A stretch of DNA of 64,000 nucleotides from Deinococcus aquaedulcis (lineage in GTDB: Bacteria > Deinococcota > Deinococci > Deinococcales > Deinococcaceae), in NCBI RefSeq assembly GCF_019693445.1, contig NZ_JAHRBL010000004.1:1-64000 (forward strand). Reading direction: 5' to 3'. How positions within the stretch are numbered: position 1 is the first letter of the stretch; every line of letters begins with the position of its first letter. The translations under genes and the position numbers were made by a program. This document shows, in pieces, positions 26,563 to 36,688 of the stretch. The notes below the pieces were generated by a model. That model was not told the origin of the DNA. It was given only the letters and a program-made list of their open reading frames with translations, and searched no databases.

Positions 26563-27578
26563 CCGGCCCCCAACCGGGCGCGCACCTGCGCCACCCGTTC
26601 GGCCACGCTGCCGCGCAGCACGGTGTAGGCCACCCCGCGCGTCTCCAGATCCTGGCGAATAAAGGCCTGCTGCACGGCGCGGACCTCGGTGTTGGCGCGC
26701 CAGCCGTCCTGCTCGTGGGGCAGGTCGGTGTCGCACACGAAGGTGTGGGCGTAGCGGGTGCGGCACTTGTCTGCCAGGGCCTGAAGTTCGGGCAGGGCCG
26801 TGCCGGTCAGCAGGTGGGACCACATCAGGGTGGTGGCGGCGTCGGTGTCGCAGAAGACCCAGCGGTGCACGCCGGGGGTGCGGGCGGCCTCGGCTTCCAG
26901 GGCCCGCTGGCCCCGGGCGATTTCCAGAAAATGGGCCGGGTTCAGCTGCCCCTGCTCGCGCTCGTAGACATCCCGGCCGTATTCGCGCACCCAGGCTGTG
27001 CCCAGCGCCTCGCCCAGCGCGCGAGTGAGGGTGCTTTTGCCGGTGCTCTCGGCGCCCAGGATATTCACCCGGCGCACGAAATGGGCATACACCACGGGGT
27101 CCAGAAAGGCCCGGTGGGCATGCACGTCGGCGCGCAGGGCGCTTCCGCTGATCGGCACCGTCTGCCGCGCCCGGTCCACGCACACGTGCGCCGCGCCCAG
27201 GTCCGCCGCCAGCTCGTCCCCGTAGGCCTCCGAGGTGAACACCGCGTCGGGGAAGACGCCCCAGCCCCGCAGCACCGAACGCACATACGCGCGGTGCACT
27301 ACGTCGGGCTCGTCGTTCATCGGCGGATTCGGGGCGTCGGGGAGCAGGTGCAGGCCCGGAGACAGCCGCGCCGGGTACAGCGCGCGCAGCCAGCCCCGGC
27401 GCAGCGGCGAGGGCATCTCTGGAAAGTCCGGGCGGGAATACATCCAGACGCTCAGGCGCTCGCAGCGGGCCAGTGCGTGGTCCAGCAGGTGCAGGTGGCC
27501 CCGGTGGAGCGGCGCAAACTTGCCAATCACCAGGCCGTGGCGGAATTCAGGCAAAGGCCACCGCCCGCGCCTCGTCAC
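26559..27578 (-). CDS. nadR: NadR-type NMN adenylyltransferase / ribosylnicotinamide kinase
   Basis: A bifunctional NAD-salvage enzyme of about 339 residues. The first half is an adenylyltransferase (VIGKFAPLHRGHLHLLD with the HxGH-like motif, and the ISGSALR loop). The second half is a P-loop kinase (NILGAESTGKSTLTRAL) that phosphorylates nicotinamide riboside. The N-terminal DNA-binding part of the enterobacterial NadR is absent. I place the start at the GTG at 27578, overlapping pnuC by 32 bases; an ATG at 27605 is the alternative. PnuC directly upstream supplies its substrate. Confidence 0.9.
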   Translation of the reverse strand: MTRRGRWPLPEFRHGLVIGKFAPLHRGHLHLLDHALARCERLSVWMYSRPDFPEMPSPLRRGWLRALYPARLSPGLHLLPDAPNPPMNDEPDVVHRAYVRSVLRGWGVFPDAVFTSEAYGDELAADLGAAHVCVDRARQTVPISGSALRADVHAHRAFLDPVVYAHFVRRVNILGAESTGKSTLTRALGEALGTAWVREYGRDVYEREQGQLNPAHFLEIARGQRALEAEAARTPGVHRWVFCDTDAATTLMWSHLLTGTALPELQALADKCRTRYAHTFVCDTDLPHEQDGWRANTEVRAVQQAFIRQDLETRGVAYTVLRGSVAERVAQVRARLGAG

Positions 27579-28137
27579 GCCGCCACTGCCGCCAGCCATA
27601 CACACTCATGGCCGCCAGCACGAACTGCAGGCCAAACAGCACCCAATACTGGGTATGCCAGAAGTACACCGCCTGCACCGCATTGACCAGGATCCACACC
27701 GGCCACGACCAGGCCCAGCGGCGGGTGGTGCCGAAGTTGGCGACCAGGGCCAGCGTCACGGCGGCGAACTGCACCCAGTTCCAGACCGCGCTGAAATCCG
27801 TCACGGCCACGGTGTAGGCAAAAATCAGCAGGCTGGCGGCCCAGGTGACGCCGTACCACGCGGGCTCGTTGAAACGGATCTCGCCCCTGGCCCGGCGCGT
27901 TTCCAGGTGCCACAGGTACAGGCCGTGAAGGCCGAACAGCAAGTATGTGACCTGCAAGCCCGCGAACATCCACTGCCCGCCAGCGAGAAACAGCAGGAAG
28001 TAGGGCAGCAGCGAGGCGTTGCTCCAGTGCCAGTAGGTGCTGCGCTTGGACCACAGGTGGTACAAGCTGACCAGCACGCACAGGCCGCCTGCAAGGTCCA
28101 GGGCGAGGGTGGGGATGGAGAGGCCAAAGAGGGTCAT
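27547..28137 (-). CDS. pnuC: PnuC nicotinamide riboside transporter
   Basis: A 196-residue membrane protein with about seven helices, the normal PnuC size. Family residues include the tryptophan-rich STYWHWSNASLLPYF and the tail QAVYFWHTQYWVLFGLQF. It carries nicotinamide riboside across the inner membrane by facilitated diffusion, pulled by phosphorylation by NadR. Start ATG at 28137 overlaps the stop of the gene before it (ATGA). Confidence 0.92.
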   Translation of the reverse strand: MTLFGLSIPTLALDLAGGLCVLVSLYHLWSKRSTYWHWSNASLLPYFLLFLAGGQWMFAGLQVTYLLFGLHGLYLWHLETRRARGEIRFNEPAWYGVTWAASLLIFAYTVAVTDFSAVWNWVQFAAVTLALVANFGTTRRWAWSWPVWILVNAVQAVYFWHTQYWVLFGLQFVLAAMSVYGWRQWRRDEARAVAFA

Positions 28138-28634
28138 GGAGTCACCCCGGGTTTGTGTCCCACAGGCCACAGGCCTTCGGGCAGATGCGTCTCTGGGTCA
28201 ATGTGCCCGCTGTAGCCAGCGCCTGCAAAATGCGCGAGCACGCGAATGGGCCCAATGATCGCCGCATTGAAGGTGTCCAGCTCCTCAGCGGGCACCCACA
28301 GTTCCTGGTGGCGGTCTTGTGCGCCCACCACCTGAATCTCGTAACGGGTGGCGACCTCGGCCTGCACCTCGAAAGCCGTCACAAAACCCACAGGCGGATC
28401 GTTGCGTTTGGCGTTCCAGTCGCGGGCGATCTCCTCGGCGTACTCCGCATTCAGCACCGGGTAGAAAATGGGCTGGTCCGGCAGGCGCGGCGGCCACGCG
28501 CGCCAGCCACGTTCGGCCACCAGGCGCAGCTCCTGCAGGCCAGTGTAGAGGGTCACGGTGTCGCCCACCGGGGGCCAGGGCACGGTGCGTTCGGCCTTCG
28601 GGGGGAAGAGGGTGTCCAGCCAGTCCGGCGTCAT
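28134..28634 (-). CDS. ADP-ribosylation/crystallin-J1-like protein
   Basis: A 166-residue soluble protein. The run RAWPPRLPDQPIFYPVLN, then AEEIARDWN and LWVPAEELDTFN, matches a small family labelled 'ADP-ribosylation/crystallin J1' in databases. It is not the ARH hydrolase fold itself, so the name is loose. Being first in an operon with pnuC and nadR, it could sense or handle an NAD-derived molecule. AAGG about nine bases before the ATG may be its ribosome site. Biochemical role unknown. Confidence 0.7.
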   Translation of the reverse strand: MTPDWLDTLFPPKAERTVPWPPVGDTVTLYTGLQELRLVAERGWRAWPPRLPDQPIFYPVLNAEYAEEIARDWNAKRNDPPVGFVTAFEVQAEVATRYEIQVVGAQDRHQELWVPAEELDTFNAAIIGPIRVLAHFAGAGYSGHIDPETHLPEGLWPVGHKPGVTP

Positions 28635-28779
28635 GGGGAAGGCCTTCTCGTGGGAGCGGCAGAGGGTCGGGGGTGCATGGTGAGGCCATCATGTCAGGCG
28701 GCGCAGGGAGAAGGCATCCGCTTTGCGGACGATATGCCTGCACCGTGCCCACAGGTCGCCAGACCCCTGCCCCGGGCCA

Positions 28780-28808
28780 AAAACAAAAACTCCGCACAGG
28801 GCGGAGTC
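28780..28808 (-). terminator. Rho-independent terminator after tRNA-Thr
   Basis: On the minus strand ACTCCGC and GCGGAGT form a 7-bp stem with a five-base loop, followed by TTTTTGTTTTT. It lies just past the CCA end of the tRNA. Confidence 0.85.
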
Positions 28809-28815
28809 TTGTCTC

Positions 28816-28890
<75 letters not shown>

Positions 28891-28924
28891 AAATGAAAGC
28901 GCGGGCTTCCAGGGAAGCTCAAAG

Positions 28925-28953
28925 AGTATAGGAAGGGCGCCTGGGGGTGTCAA
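28925..28953 (-). promoter_or_regulatory. Strong sigma-70-type promoter of tRNA-Thr
   Basis: On the minus strand a perfect TTGACA (28953-28948), a 17-base spacer and TATACT (28930-28925) stand about 35 bases before the tRNA. Confidence 0.85.
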
Positions 28954-28971
28954 GGCGCGCCTCAGGCGGCC

Positions 28972-28977
28972 TATGCT
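28972..28977 (+). promoter_or_regulatory. -10 box of a leaderless promoter (TATGCT)
   Basis: TATGCT ends seven bases before the GTG at 28985 and contains the in-frame ATG at 28973, which therefore would not be in the mRNA. This decides the start of bshB1. Confidence 0.65.
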
Positions 28978-28984
28978 GGCGGGC

Positions 28985-29713
28985 GTGAGCCTGCCCTCCG
29001 CCTCCTTCCAGACCATCTTTGGCGCCGTGCAGCCGCTGGACTGGCTGTGCCTCGCCCCCCACCCCGACGACGCCGAGATTGGCGCAGGCGGCACCCTCAT
29101 TCGGCTGGCGCACGCGGGGCGGGCCACCGGCATCCTGGAACTCTCGCGCGGAGAGCGCGGCACCCAGGGCACCCCGGAGGGGCGGGTGGCCGAATGCGTG
29201 CAGGCCGCCGCCATCATGGGACTGGCGTGGCGCGGGCAACTGGGGCTGCCCGACGGTGAATTGCGCGACACCATACAGGGCGCCCACGCCCTGGCCGCCG
29301 CGCTGCGGGCGGTGCGTCCCCGCGTGCTGGTGGTGCCGCACCACCACGACCGCCACCCGGACCACTTTGGCACCTACCACCTGGCCAAGCGCGCCGTGCA
29401 TCTGGCGCAGCTGAAAAAGGCAGACCTGACCGGCGAACCTCACCGGGTCGCGCGGGTGCTGCTGTACCAGGGCAACTCGGATATCCGGCCCACGCTGCTC
29501 ATTGACGTGGAAGCGGTGCAGGACACCTGGGCGCAGGCGGTGCTGGCCCACGGGAGCCAGTTTGGCGGCGAGCCCATCTCCGAAACCGTGACCCCCGAAA
29601 TCGTGGAGCGGCGGCGCGCCCGCCTGACATACTGGGGCACCCTGGCCCGCGCCCGCTACGCCGAGGCCTTTGAAGCCGAGGACCCGCTGCTGGTGGACCC
29701 GCTGGCGCTGTAG
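28985..29713 (+). CDS. bshB1: Bacillithiol biosynthesis deacetylase BshB1
   Basis: A 242-residue PIG-L/LmbE zinc deacetylase. The metal site is APHPDDAEIGAGG near residue 24 with the distal HHHDRHPDH near 119. RGERGTQGTPEGR and LPDGEL are typical of the BshB1 branch. It removes the acetyl group from GlcNAc-malate to give GlcN-malate, the second step of bacillithiol, the main low-mass thiol of Deinococcus. The GTG start follows TATGCT. A terminator lies just downstream. Confidence 0.9.
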   Translation: MSLPSASFQTIFGAVQPLDWLCLAPHPDDAEIGAGGTLIRLAHAGRATGILELSRGERGTQGTPEGRVAECVQAAAIMGLAWRGQLGLPDGELRDTIQGAHALAAALRAVRPRVLVVPHHHDRHPDHFGTYHLAKRAVHLAQLKKADLTGEPHRVARVLLYQGNSDIRPTLLIDVEAVQDTWAQAVLAHGSQFGGEPISETVTPEIVERRRARLTYWGTLARARYAEAFEAEDPLLVDPLAL

Positions 29714-29720
29714 GGGTTAG

Positions 29721-29753
29721 ACGAATTCCGTCCATTTCCGGAAATTCGTTTTT
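29721..29753 (+). terminator. Terminator of bshB1
   Basis: ACGAATTCCG pairs with CGGAAATTCGT (one bulged base) and is followed by TTTTTC. Confidence 0.75.
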
Positions 29754-29767
29754 CTTCCTTCGGTCGG

Positions 29768-29797
29768 AAAAACGCCGTCACACGTGACGGCGTTTTT
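29768..29797. terminator. Bidirectional terminator between bshB1 and parA
   Basis: AAAAACGCCGTCAC and GTGACGGCGTTTTT are perfectly complementary around a two-base loop, with A-run and T-run on the two sides. It can stop both convergent transcripts, so bshB1 has two terminators in a row. Confidence 0.85.
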
Positions 29798-29808
29798 CGG
29801 AAGTCGTA

Positions 29809-30810
29809 TTAGCCCTCGCTCTGGGTGAGGCTGCTCAGCCACGTTCCAAAGGGGCTGGCGCTGCCCTTGACCTGCCCGCGCAGGCGGTCTTCCAATTCGT
29901 CAGCAAGGTCCAGGCCGTACTTGTAGGCCGCCTGCCCCCCCACCACATTGCTGCCGTATTTGTCGCGGTAGGTGGCGGCCGGGCGGTCGTGGCTCATGGC
30001 TTCGGCCATGGCGTTGGTCTGGGGCAGGCGGGTGTCGAAAATGGGCGGGGTGGGCTCGCCCGTGGCCTCAAAGGCGCGCGCCAGGTCGCCGGGCAGCCGC
30101 GACAGGCCCTGGCGGTGCTGGGTGCTGCTGCCCTGGTACTTGGTGATCAGCACGCCCAGGCAGGTCAGGCGCAGGCCCCGGGCGCGGCGCAGTTCGGCAA
30201 TGCGGCCCGCAATCTGGCCGATGCCGTAGGTGCTCAGGCGGTCGGGGATGGTGGGAATCAGGTAGTGGTCGCTGACCTCCAGGCCGTTCTGGGTGACGAA
30301 GCCCAGGTTGGGCGGGCAGTCAATGAGCACGTAGTCGTATTCAGCAAAGTGCGGCGCCACGTAGCGCTTGACCGCCTCCATGGGGTTCACCGCGTAGTGC
30401 GTGCGCGCGGCAATGTCCTGCATGCGGTCTTGCACGTCAATCAGGCGAATGGAACTGGGCAGCAGGTCCACCCGGCCGTAGCGGCTGCCTTCGGGCAGGC
30501 GGGCCATCACCTCGGCGGGCACGCGGTTGAGGTTGCTGGCCCCGCGCACTATGGCCTGCGCCGGGTCGAAGCCCTGGGTGCCGCGCAGCAGGTCCAGGAA
30601 CAGATGGGCCAGCGTTTGCCCGGCCTCGTCCGCCTGGGCCCAGCGCTCCTCGCCCATCAGGGCCAGGGTGGCGTTCGTCTGGGGGTCCAGGTCCAGCACC
30701 AGCACCCGTTTTTGCTTCAAGAAGGCCAGGGTGTCGGCCAGCTGCACGGTGGCGGTGGTCTTGGCCACGCCGCCTTTCAGGTTGATAAACGACAGGACAG
30801 TGGGGCTCAT
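29809..30810 (-). CDS. ParA-family partition ATPase
   Basis: A 333-residue Walker-type ATPase. The deviant Walker A is FINLKGGVAKTT (residues 8-19), then VLDLDPQTNATL and VLIDCPPNLGF. Such proteins move plasmids, chromosomes or protein clusters along the nucleoid. It is longer than chromosomal ParA (~250) and no parB or parS is visible nearby, so it may position cargo other than DNA. The gene starts two bases after the peroxiredoxin stop, so the two share a transcript. Confidence 0.88.
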   Translation of the reverse strand: MSPTVLSFINLKGGVAKTTATVQLADTLAFLKQKRVLVLDLDPQTNATLALMGEERWAQADEAGQTLAHLFLDLLRGTQGFDPAQAIVRGASNLNRVPAEVMARLPEGSRYGRVDLLPSSIRLIDVQDRMQDIAARTHYAVNPMEAVKRYVAPHFAEYDYVLIDCPPNLGFVTQNGLEVSDHYLIPTIPDRLSTYGIGQIAGRIAELRRARGLRLTCLGVLITKYQGSSTQHRQGLSRLPGDLARAFEATGEPTPPIFDTRLPQTNAMAEAMSHDRPAATYRDKYGSNVVGGQAAYKYGLDLADELEDRLRGQVKGSASPFGTWLSSLTQSEG

Positions 30811-30812
30811 GG

Positions 30813-31268
<456 letters not shown>

Positions 31269-31275
31269 ACCGGGC

Positions 31276-31281
31276 AGTGTA
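31276..31281 (-). promoter_or_regulatory. -10 box of a leaderless promoter (TACACT)
   Basis: On the minus strand TACACT lies seven bases before the peroxiredoxin ATG. Confidence 0.6.
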
Positions 31282-31423
31282 GAGCAGGGCCGCGGCCCGG
31301 CGGGCCGGAAAGGACGACGGGTACGGAAATTGGCCAGGCGCCGACCCGGAGCTGATCGCCGCCTGAAGGAAGCCTTCAGCTTGAACTGCGTCCCGCTTCA
31401 CGCCTGCCGGGGGCCTGCGGGCC

Positions 31424-31429
31424 TACCCT
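31424..31429 (+). promoter_or_regulatory. -10 box of the desaturase promoter (TACCCT)
   Basis: TACCCT lies about 70 bases before the start, and a strong GAGGAGGAA ribosome site precedes the ATG at 31501, so this mRNA has a normal leader, unlike many neighbours. The -35 is unclear. Confidence 0.45.
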
Positions 31430-31500
31430 GGGTGGGTACCGTCCCCCGCGTGTGCCGGCAAGCCCGCTGCCGGGGCGGGGCCCCCTGAGGAGGAACGCCC

Positions 31501-32595
<1,095 letters not shown>

Positions 32596-32613
32596 GAGAA
32601 AAGGCCTCAGGCC

Positions 32614-32647
32614 AAGGGCTGCACGCTTCGGCGCGCAGCCCTTTTTT
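32614..32647 (+). terminator. Terminator of the desaturase gene
   Basis: AAGGGCTGC and GCAGCCCTT (with GCG-C inner pairs around TTCGG) form a strong stem followed by a run of six T. Confidence 0.85.
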
Positions 32648-32726
32648 GCGGCCACGCGGTGGCCTGTGCCATCCTGGGCGGGTTCCGCTCCCCCTTCCTC
32701 CCCCGCGCTTTCAAGGACGGTGCCCT

Positions 32727-33617
32727 ATGCCCCCCAATCCGGCGCTGCTGAAGCTGGGCTACGCGCCCCAGGACCGCGTGGTGATCTTCCACGCCGACGA
32801 TCTGGGCATGTGCGAGGCCACCGTCTCGGGTGCCGCCGACCTGTTCGCGGCGGGCACGCTGCGCTCGGCGGCCCTGATGATGCCCTGTGCCTGGGCCCCG
32901 GCCGCCGCCCGGCTGGCCCAGGAGTGGCCCGAGGTGGACCTGGGCGTGCACCTGACCCTGACCAGCGAATGGCCCGCCGCCCGCTGGGCCCCGCTGACCC
33001 GGGGCGTGGCCGGTGGCCTGACCGACGCCCAGGGTTACTTTCACGCCACCTCGGAAGGCGTGTGGACGCAGGCCAAGCCGGGGGCGGCCGGGCGCGAAAT
33101 GGCCGCACAACTGGACCGGGCGCTGGCCTGGGGCCTGAACATCTCACACGCGGACGGTCATATGGGCACCGCCGCCCACCCGGCGTTGCTGCCGCATGCG
33201 GTGCGCGCCGCCCTGAAGCGCGGTGTCCTGCCCTTGCTGCCCCGGCTGGGTGTCGCCGGCTGGCGGGCGCATGGGCTGGGGCCGGCGCAGGCCCAGGCGG
33301 TTACGCTGGCACTGGGTGCCTTGGAACGCCGGGGCGTGCCGCTGGTGGACCAGATCGTGATGCTGCCGCTGGAAAGCGGTGGCGATCAGGTGCCGCTGAT
33401 TGAAGAGCTGCTGGCCGGTCTGGGCCCCGGGCTTACCCACTTCATCCTGCACCCAGCGCGCGACACCCCCGAACTGCGCGCGGTGGCCGGCGACTGGGCG
33501 GGGCGGGTGGCGAACTACGAGGCGTTTCTGGACCCGCGCCTGCCGGGCGTCCTGGCGCGCAGTGGGGTGAAGGTCACCACCTACCGTCCCCTGCGCGCCC
33601 TGCTGGGCCGCCGATGA
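32727..33617 (+). CDS. ChbG/HpnK-family carbohydrate deacetylase
   Basis: A 296-residue YdjC/ChbG-like protein. The metal residues appear as IFHADDLGM near residue 20 (two Asp) and the pair SHADGHMGTAAHP near 145 (two His). Family members remove N-acetyl groups from chitooligosaccharides or similar sugars. AAGGA lies about nine bases before the ATG. The next gene, a sugar symporter, overlaps by four bases, so a role in sugar uptake and use is likely. Confidence 0.88.
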   Translation: MPPNPALLKLGYAPQDRVVIFHADDLGMCEATVSGAADLFAAGTLRSAALMMPCAWAPAAARLAQEWPEVDLGVHLTLTSEWPAARWAPLTRGVAGGLTDAQGYFHATSEGVWTQAKPGAAGREMAAQLDRALAWGLNISHADGHMGTAAHPALLPHAVRAALKRGVLPLLPRLGVAGWRAHGLGPAQAQAVTLALGALERRGVPLVDQIVMLPLESGGDQVPLIEELLAGLGPGLTHFILHPARDTPELRAVAGDWAGRVANYEAFLDPRLPGVLARSGVKVTTYRPLRALLGRR

Positions 33618-34975
33618 GCGCTGAACCCTCGTCCGCCGTGCGCTGGCGCTACTCGGTCATGAATTTTGGCCTGACCATTCCGGCGCAGGCGGGCAGTTTT
33701 CTGCTGCTGTACTACGTGGATGACCGCAAGCTGGACCCCGGCTGGGCCGCAGCGGCCATGACCATCTTTGCCCTGTACAACGCGGCGAATAATCCCTTGA
33801 TCGGCTACCTGTCGGACCGCACCCGCAGCCGCTGGGGGCGGCGCATTCCCTATGTGCGCTTTGGCTGGCTACCGAGTCTGATCTGCTTTGCGCTGCTGTT
33901 CATGACCCCCTTCAACGGCGTGGACAGCCCCGTGGCCCTGCTGAGCTACCTCGTGGTGGTGTGGGTGCTGTGGGAAACCTTCGGCACGGCCGTGGGGACC
34001 GGGTATCTGGCCCTGCTGCCCGAGATGTTCCGCACCTACGCCGAGCGCACGGCCGTGGCGTGGCGCATGAATCTGGTGCAGACGCTGGGGCTGCTGTTCG
34101 GGCTGGCGCTGCCGCCGCTGCTGGCCGGCTGGATTGGCTGGGGCGGAATGGGGGTGCTGTTCGCGGTTCTGTCGGCCGGGGCGATCGTGTTCGGGCTGGG
34201 CGCGCTGTTCGAGCAGTCAGGGCCAGCCCAGTCGCCGCTGGGCTTTGGCGCGGCGTTGCGGGCCACCTTCAGCCACCGGGCGTTTCTGGCCGTGGTGGCG
34301 GCCCAGACGCTGCGGTTCTTTGCCACCGGCACCCTGGCCACGGGCATGGGTTTTTTTGTGCGCTACAGCCTGGGGCAGGCGGGCGGCGCGGTGACCACCG
34401 GGCTGCTGGCCGCCGCGTTTGTAACCGCCGGGCTGGCCCTGTGGCCGTGGCGCGCCCTGCTGGCCCCGCGCCTGGGCCCACGCGGCACCCTGATGCTGGC
34501 CTTTGGCCTGAGCGCCGCCGCCCTGCTGCCCCTGGCCCTGGTGCAGACGGTGCCCGGCGCCCTGGCCGCCACCATTCTTTTCGGCGCCGCCCTGGCCGGC
34601 ATGATCCTGATGGGCGACGTGATCATGGCCGACGTGATTGACGAGGACGAGCTGCGCAGCGGCCAGCGCCGCGAGGGCATGTATTTCGGGATGTCGGGCT
34701 TTATCACCACCCTCAGCGGTGCCCTGACCTCGCAGGTATTCGGGGCCGTCACCCGGGCCAGCGGCTACGACCCCAAGTTGCCCGTGCAACCCGACGGCGT
34801 GGCTGAGGGCTTCCGCTTCTTCATGACCGTGCCGCCCATTGCCGGCGCCCTGCTGGCGGTAGGGGTGCTGCTGTTCTATCCGCTGCATGGCCGGCGCCTG
34901 GAGGCCATGCGGGCGGCGCTGGCGCAGAAGAGGCGCGTGGAGGATGCGGGGTGGAGCGTGGAGCCGGGCGGGTGA
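33614..34975 (+). CDS. GPH-family sugar:cation symporter (MFS)
   Basis: A 453-residue transporter with about twelve helices. The glycoside-pentoside-hexuronide family pattern is seen in NPLIGYLSDRTRSRWGRRIPYVRFGW (split here as NPLIGYLSDRTRSRWG and RRIPYVRFGW) near residue 57 and in DVIDEDELRSGQRREGMYF near 340. It would import a sugar with Na+ or H+. ATGA overlap with the ChbG-like gene suggests the substrate is an acetylated amino sugar or its oligomer. Confidence 0.9.
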   Translation: MSAEPSSAVRWRYSVMNFGLTIPAQAGSFLLLYYVDDRKLDPGWAAAAMTIFALYNAANNPLIGYLSDRTRSRWGRRIPYVRFGWLPSLICFALLFMTPFNGVDSPVALLSYLVVVWVLWETFGTAVGTGYLALLPEMFRTYAERTAVAWRMNLVQTLGLLFGLALPPLLAGWIGWGGMGVLFAVLSAGAIVFGLGALFEQSGPAQSPLGFGAALRATFSHRAFLAVVAAQTLRFFATGTLATGMGFFVRYSLGQAGGAVTTGLLAAAFVTAGLALWPWRALLAPRLGPRGTLMLAFGLSAAALLPLALVQTVPGALAATILFGAALAGMILMGDVIMADVIDEDELRSGQRREGMYFGMSGFITTLSGALTSQVFGAVTRASGYDPKLPVQPDGVAEGFRFFMTVPPIAGALLAVGVLLFYPLHGRRLEAMRAALAQKRRVEDAGWSVEPGG

Positions 34976-35101
34976 CCAGGATGAAGAATGGCGCCGCGTG
35001 CAGAAAGACACTTCTGGTCGTGTTCGCGTGTATGGCGCGGGTTTTTTGAGCGACGATGAGGCCGAACCCTGACCCCGTGACCAGCCACGCTGTAAGGCGC
35101 C

Positions 35102-35938
35102 CTACGCCAGCCGCTGGGCCAGGACGAAGCGTTCGCGGTCGGTCAGGTCGGGGGCAGTGGTGGCCTGCCAGCCCTGCGCACGCAGTTCTGCGGCGAAGGG
35201 CGCGGCGTTGCGGGGGTCAAGTTCCAGGAGCAGCTCACCCCCTGGGACCAGGGTCGCGCCCGCTTGCGCGGCCAGTCGGCGGGCCACCGCCAGCCCGTCA
35301 GGCCCGCCGTACAGCGCCAGCGGGGGATCAAAGGCCACCTCAGGCTGGGCCGCCTGGGCATCGGTCTCGGGCAGGTAGGGGGGGTTGCTCACGATCAGGT
35401 CGAAGGGTCCGCTCAGGCCCGCCAGCAGGTCGCCGGCCACGAAGGCCACGTCGCGCCCATTGAGCGCCGCATTCTCGCGGGCCAGAGACAGGGCCTCTTC
35501 GCTGAGGTCGGTGGCGCTCACCTGGGCGTCGGGGCGGGCGGCTTTCAGGCCCAGGGCCAGGGCGCCCGTGCCCGTGCCCACATCCAGCACGCGCGGCTTG
35601 TGCCGACCAGCCAGGGCCTGCAAGGCGAGGTGCAGCAGCCACTCGGTTTCCGGGCGGGGGACCAGGGCGCGGGCGTCGGTGCGCAGGCGCACGCCGCCCC
35701 ACTCCACCTCACCCAGCAGGTGTTGCAGCGGCACGCGGGCGGCGCGTCGGGCCAGCAGGGCCTCGTAGCGGGCCTGTCCGTCCGCCGGGGCAGGCTCGTG
35801 GCCCCGGGTCAGCAGCGCGGTGGGGGAGAGGTTCAGGGCCAGCACCAGCAGCGCGCGGGCGTCCACCTCCGGGGAGGGAACGCCCGCCGCCTGCAGCTGC
35901 GCCGCGCCCTGCCGCAGCAGGTCGCGCAGGACCGCCAT
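35102..35938 (-). CDS. prmC: Release factor glutamine methyltransferase PrmC
   Basis: A 278-residue N5-glutamine methyltransferase that methylates the GGQ motif of release factors RF1 and RF2. SAM motif [13 protein letters not shown] and the catalytic NPPYLPE are present, with the N-terminal five-helix domain (residues ~1-80) and the RPETEWL block. Its ATG overlaps the stop of the upstream Jag-like gene by one base (TAATG). Confidence 0.93.
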   Translation of the reverse strand: MAVLRDLLRQGAAQLQAAGVPSPEVDARALLVLALNLSPTALLTRGHEPAPADGQARYEALLARRAARVPLQHLLGEVEWGGVRLRTDARALVPRPETEWLLHLALQALAGRHKPRVLDVGTGTGALALGLKAARPDAQVSATDLSEEALSLARENAALNGRDVAFVAGDLLAGLSGPFDLIVSNPPYLPETDAQAAQPEVAFDPPLALYGGPDGLAVARRLAAQAGATLVPGGELLLELDPRNAAPFAAELRAQGWQATTAPDLTDRERFVLAQRLA

Positions 35939-36522
35939 TAGCCGTGCCGGGGTTTGATGATCAGGCGCCGCGCCGCGCCCTCGCCCACCGATTCGCTCAT
36001 GACATCGGGGTGCTCCTTGAGGGCAATGTGAATCACGCGCCGCTCGGCGGCGGGCATGGGCTGCAGTTCGTGGGGCTCGCCGCTCTTGGCCACCTGCACG
36101 GCGAGGCGCTCGGCGAGCTTGGTCAGGGTGTCGGCCTGCCGCTTGCGGTAGCCGCCGATGTCCACCCGCACGCGCTCCTTGGTGCGGCCCTCGTGCTTGG
36201 CCAGCACCGTGTAGGCCAGCACCTCAATGGCGCCCAGGGTGCGCCCGTCGCGCCCGGCCAGCTTGGCCGCGTTCTCGCCGGTGATCTCGGCTTCCAGGGC
36301 GTCTTCAACCTCGCGCACGGTGACCTGCAGGTCGGGGTCAATGCGGCTGATCAGCCCACGCAGAAACCGCTCCAGGGTGGCCAGGGGGGTTTCTGGCGCG
36401 GCCTCCAGCGCAGGCGGCGTCATGGGGGCAGCGTCGGGCGCGGGCGGCGGCAGCTCGCTCTCGTCCGCGTCGCTGATGCCCAGCCCCGCGAGGTAGTCGT
36501 CCAGGTTCGTGCGGTTATCCAT
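35938..36522 (-). CDS. Jag/KhpB-like RNA-binding protein (KH-II, R3H)
   Basis: A 194-residue protein. After an acidic, proline-rich start comes a KH-II domain (~residues 75-125, with [20 protein letters not shown]) and an R3H domain ([20 protein letters not shown]). This is the Jag/KhpB family, which pairs with KhpA to bind RNA and affects cell elongation in Gram-positives. The usual rnpA-yidC neighbours are absent; here it leads into prmC. TAGACT lies seven bases before the ATG. Confidence 0.9.
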   Translation of the reverse strand: MDNRTNLDDYLAGLGISDADESELPPPAPDAAPMTPPALEAAPETPLATLERFLRGLISRIDPDLQVTVREVEDALEAEITGENAAKLAGRDGRTLGAIEVLAYTVLAKHEGRTKERVRVDIGGYRKRQADTLTKLAERLAVQVAKSGEPHELQPMPAAERRVIHIALKEHPDVMSESVGEGAARRLIIKPRHG

Positions 36523-36529
36523 GCGCCTC

Positions 36530-36535
36530 AGTCTA
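36530..36535 (-). promoter_or_regulatory. -10 box of a leaderless promoter (TAGACT)
   Basis: On the minus strand TAGACT lies seven bases before the Jag-like ATG at 36522. Confidence 0.6.
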
Positions 36536-36676
36536 GCGCGCCGCTCCTCACCCTTTTCCCACACTCCGCGCGGGACAGCTGATAGGTCAGAAATTGACTG
36601 GAATTTTCAGTTGGTTTTCGGAGAGTATCACCAGCGCCGAGACTCAAAGTTGGCTTCTAAAACAAGCAGTCTGACA

Positions 36677-36682
36677 TATCCT
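36677..36682 (+). promoter_or_regulatory. -10 box of a leaderless promoter (TATCCT)
   Basis: TATCCT lies six bases before the in-frame GTG at 36689, giving the island gene a start that clears the divergent Jag promoter. Confidence 0.45.
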
Positions 36683-36688
36683 CCGTTG

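Noticed and set aside
36509..36688. N-terminal extension of the island gene back to 36509
   Set aside because: It would overlap the Jag-like coding region and its promoter; TATCCT six bases before GTG 36689 gives a better start.
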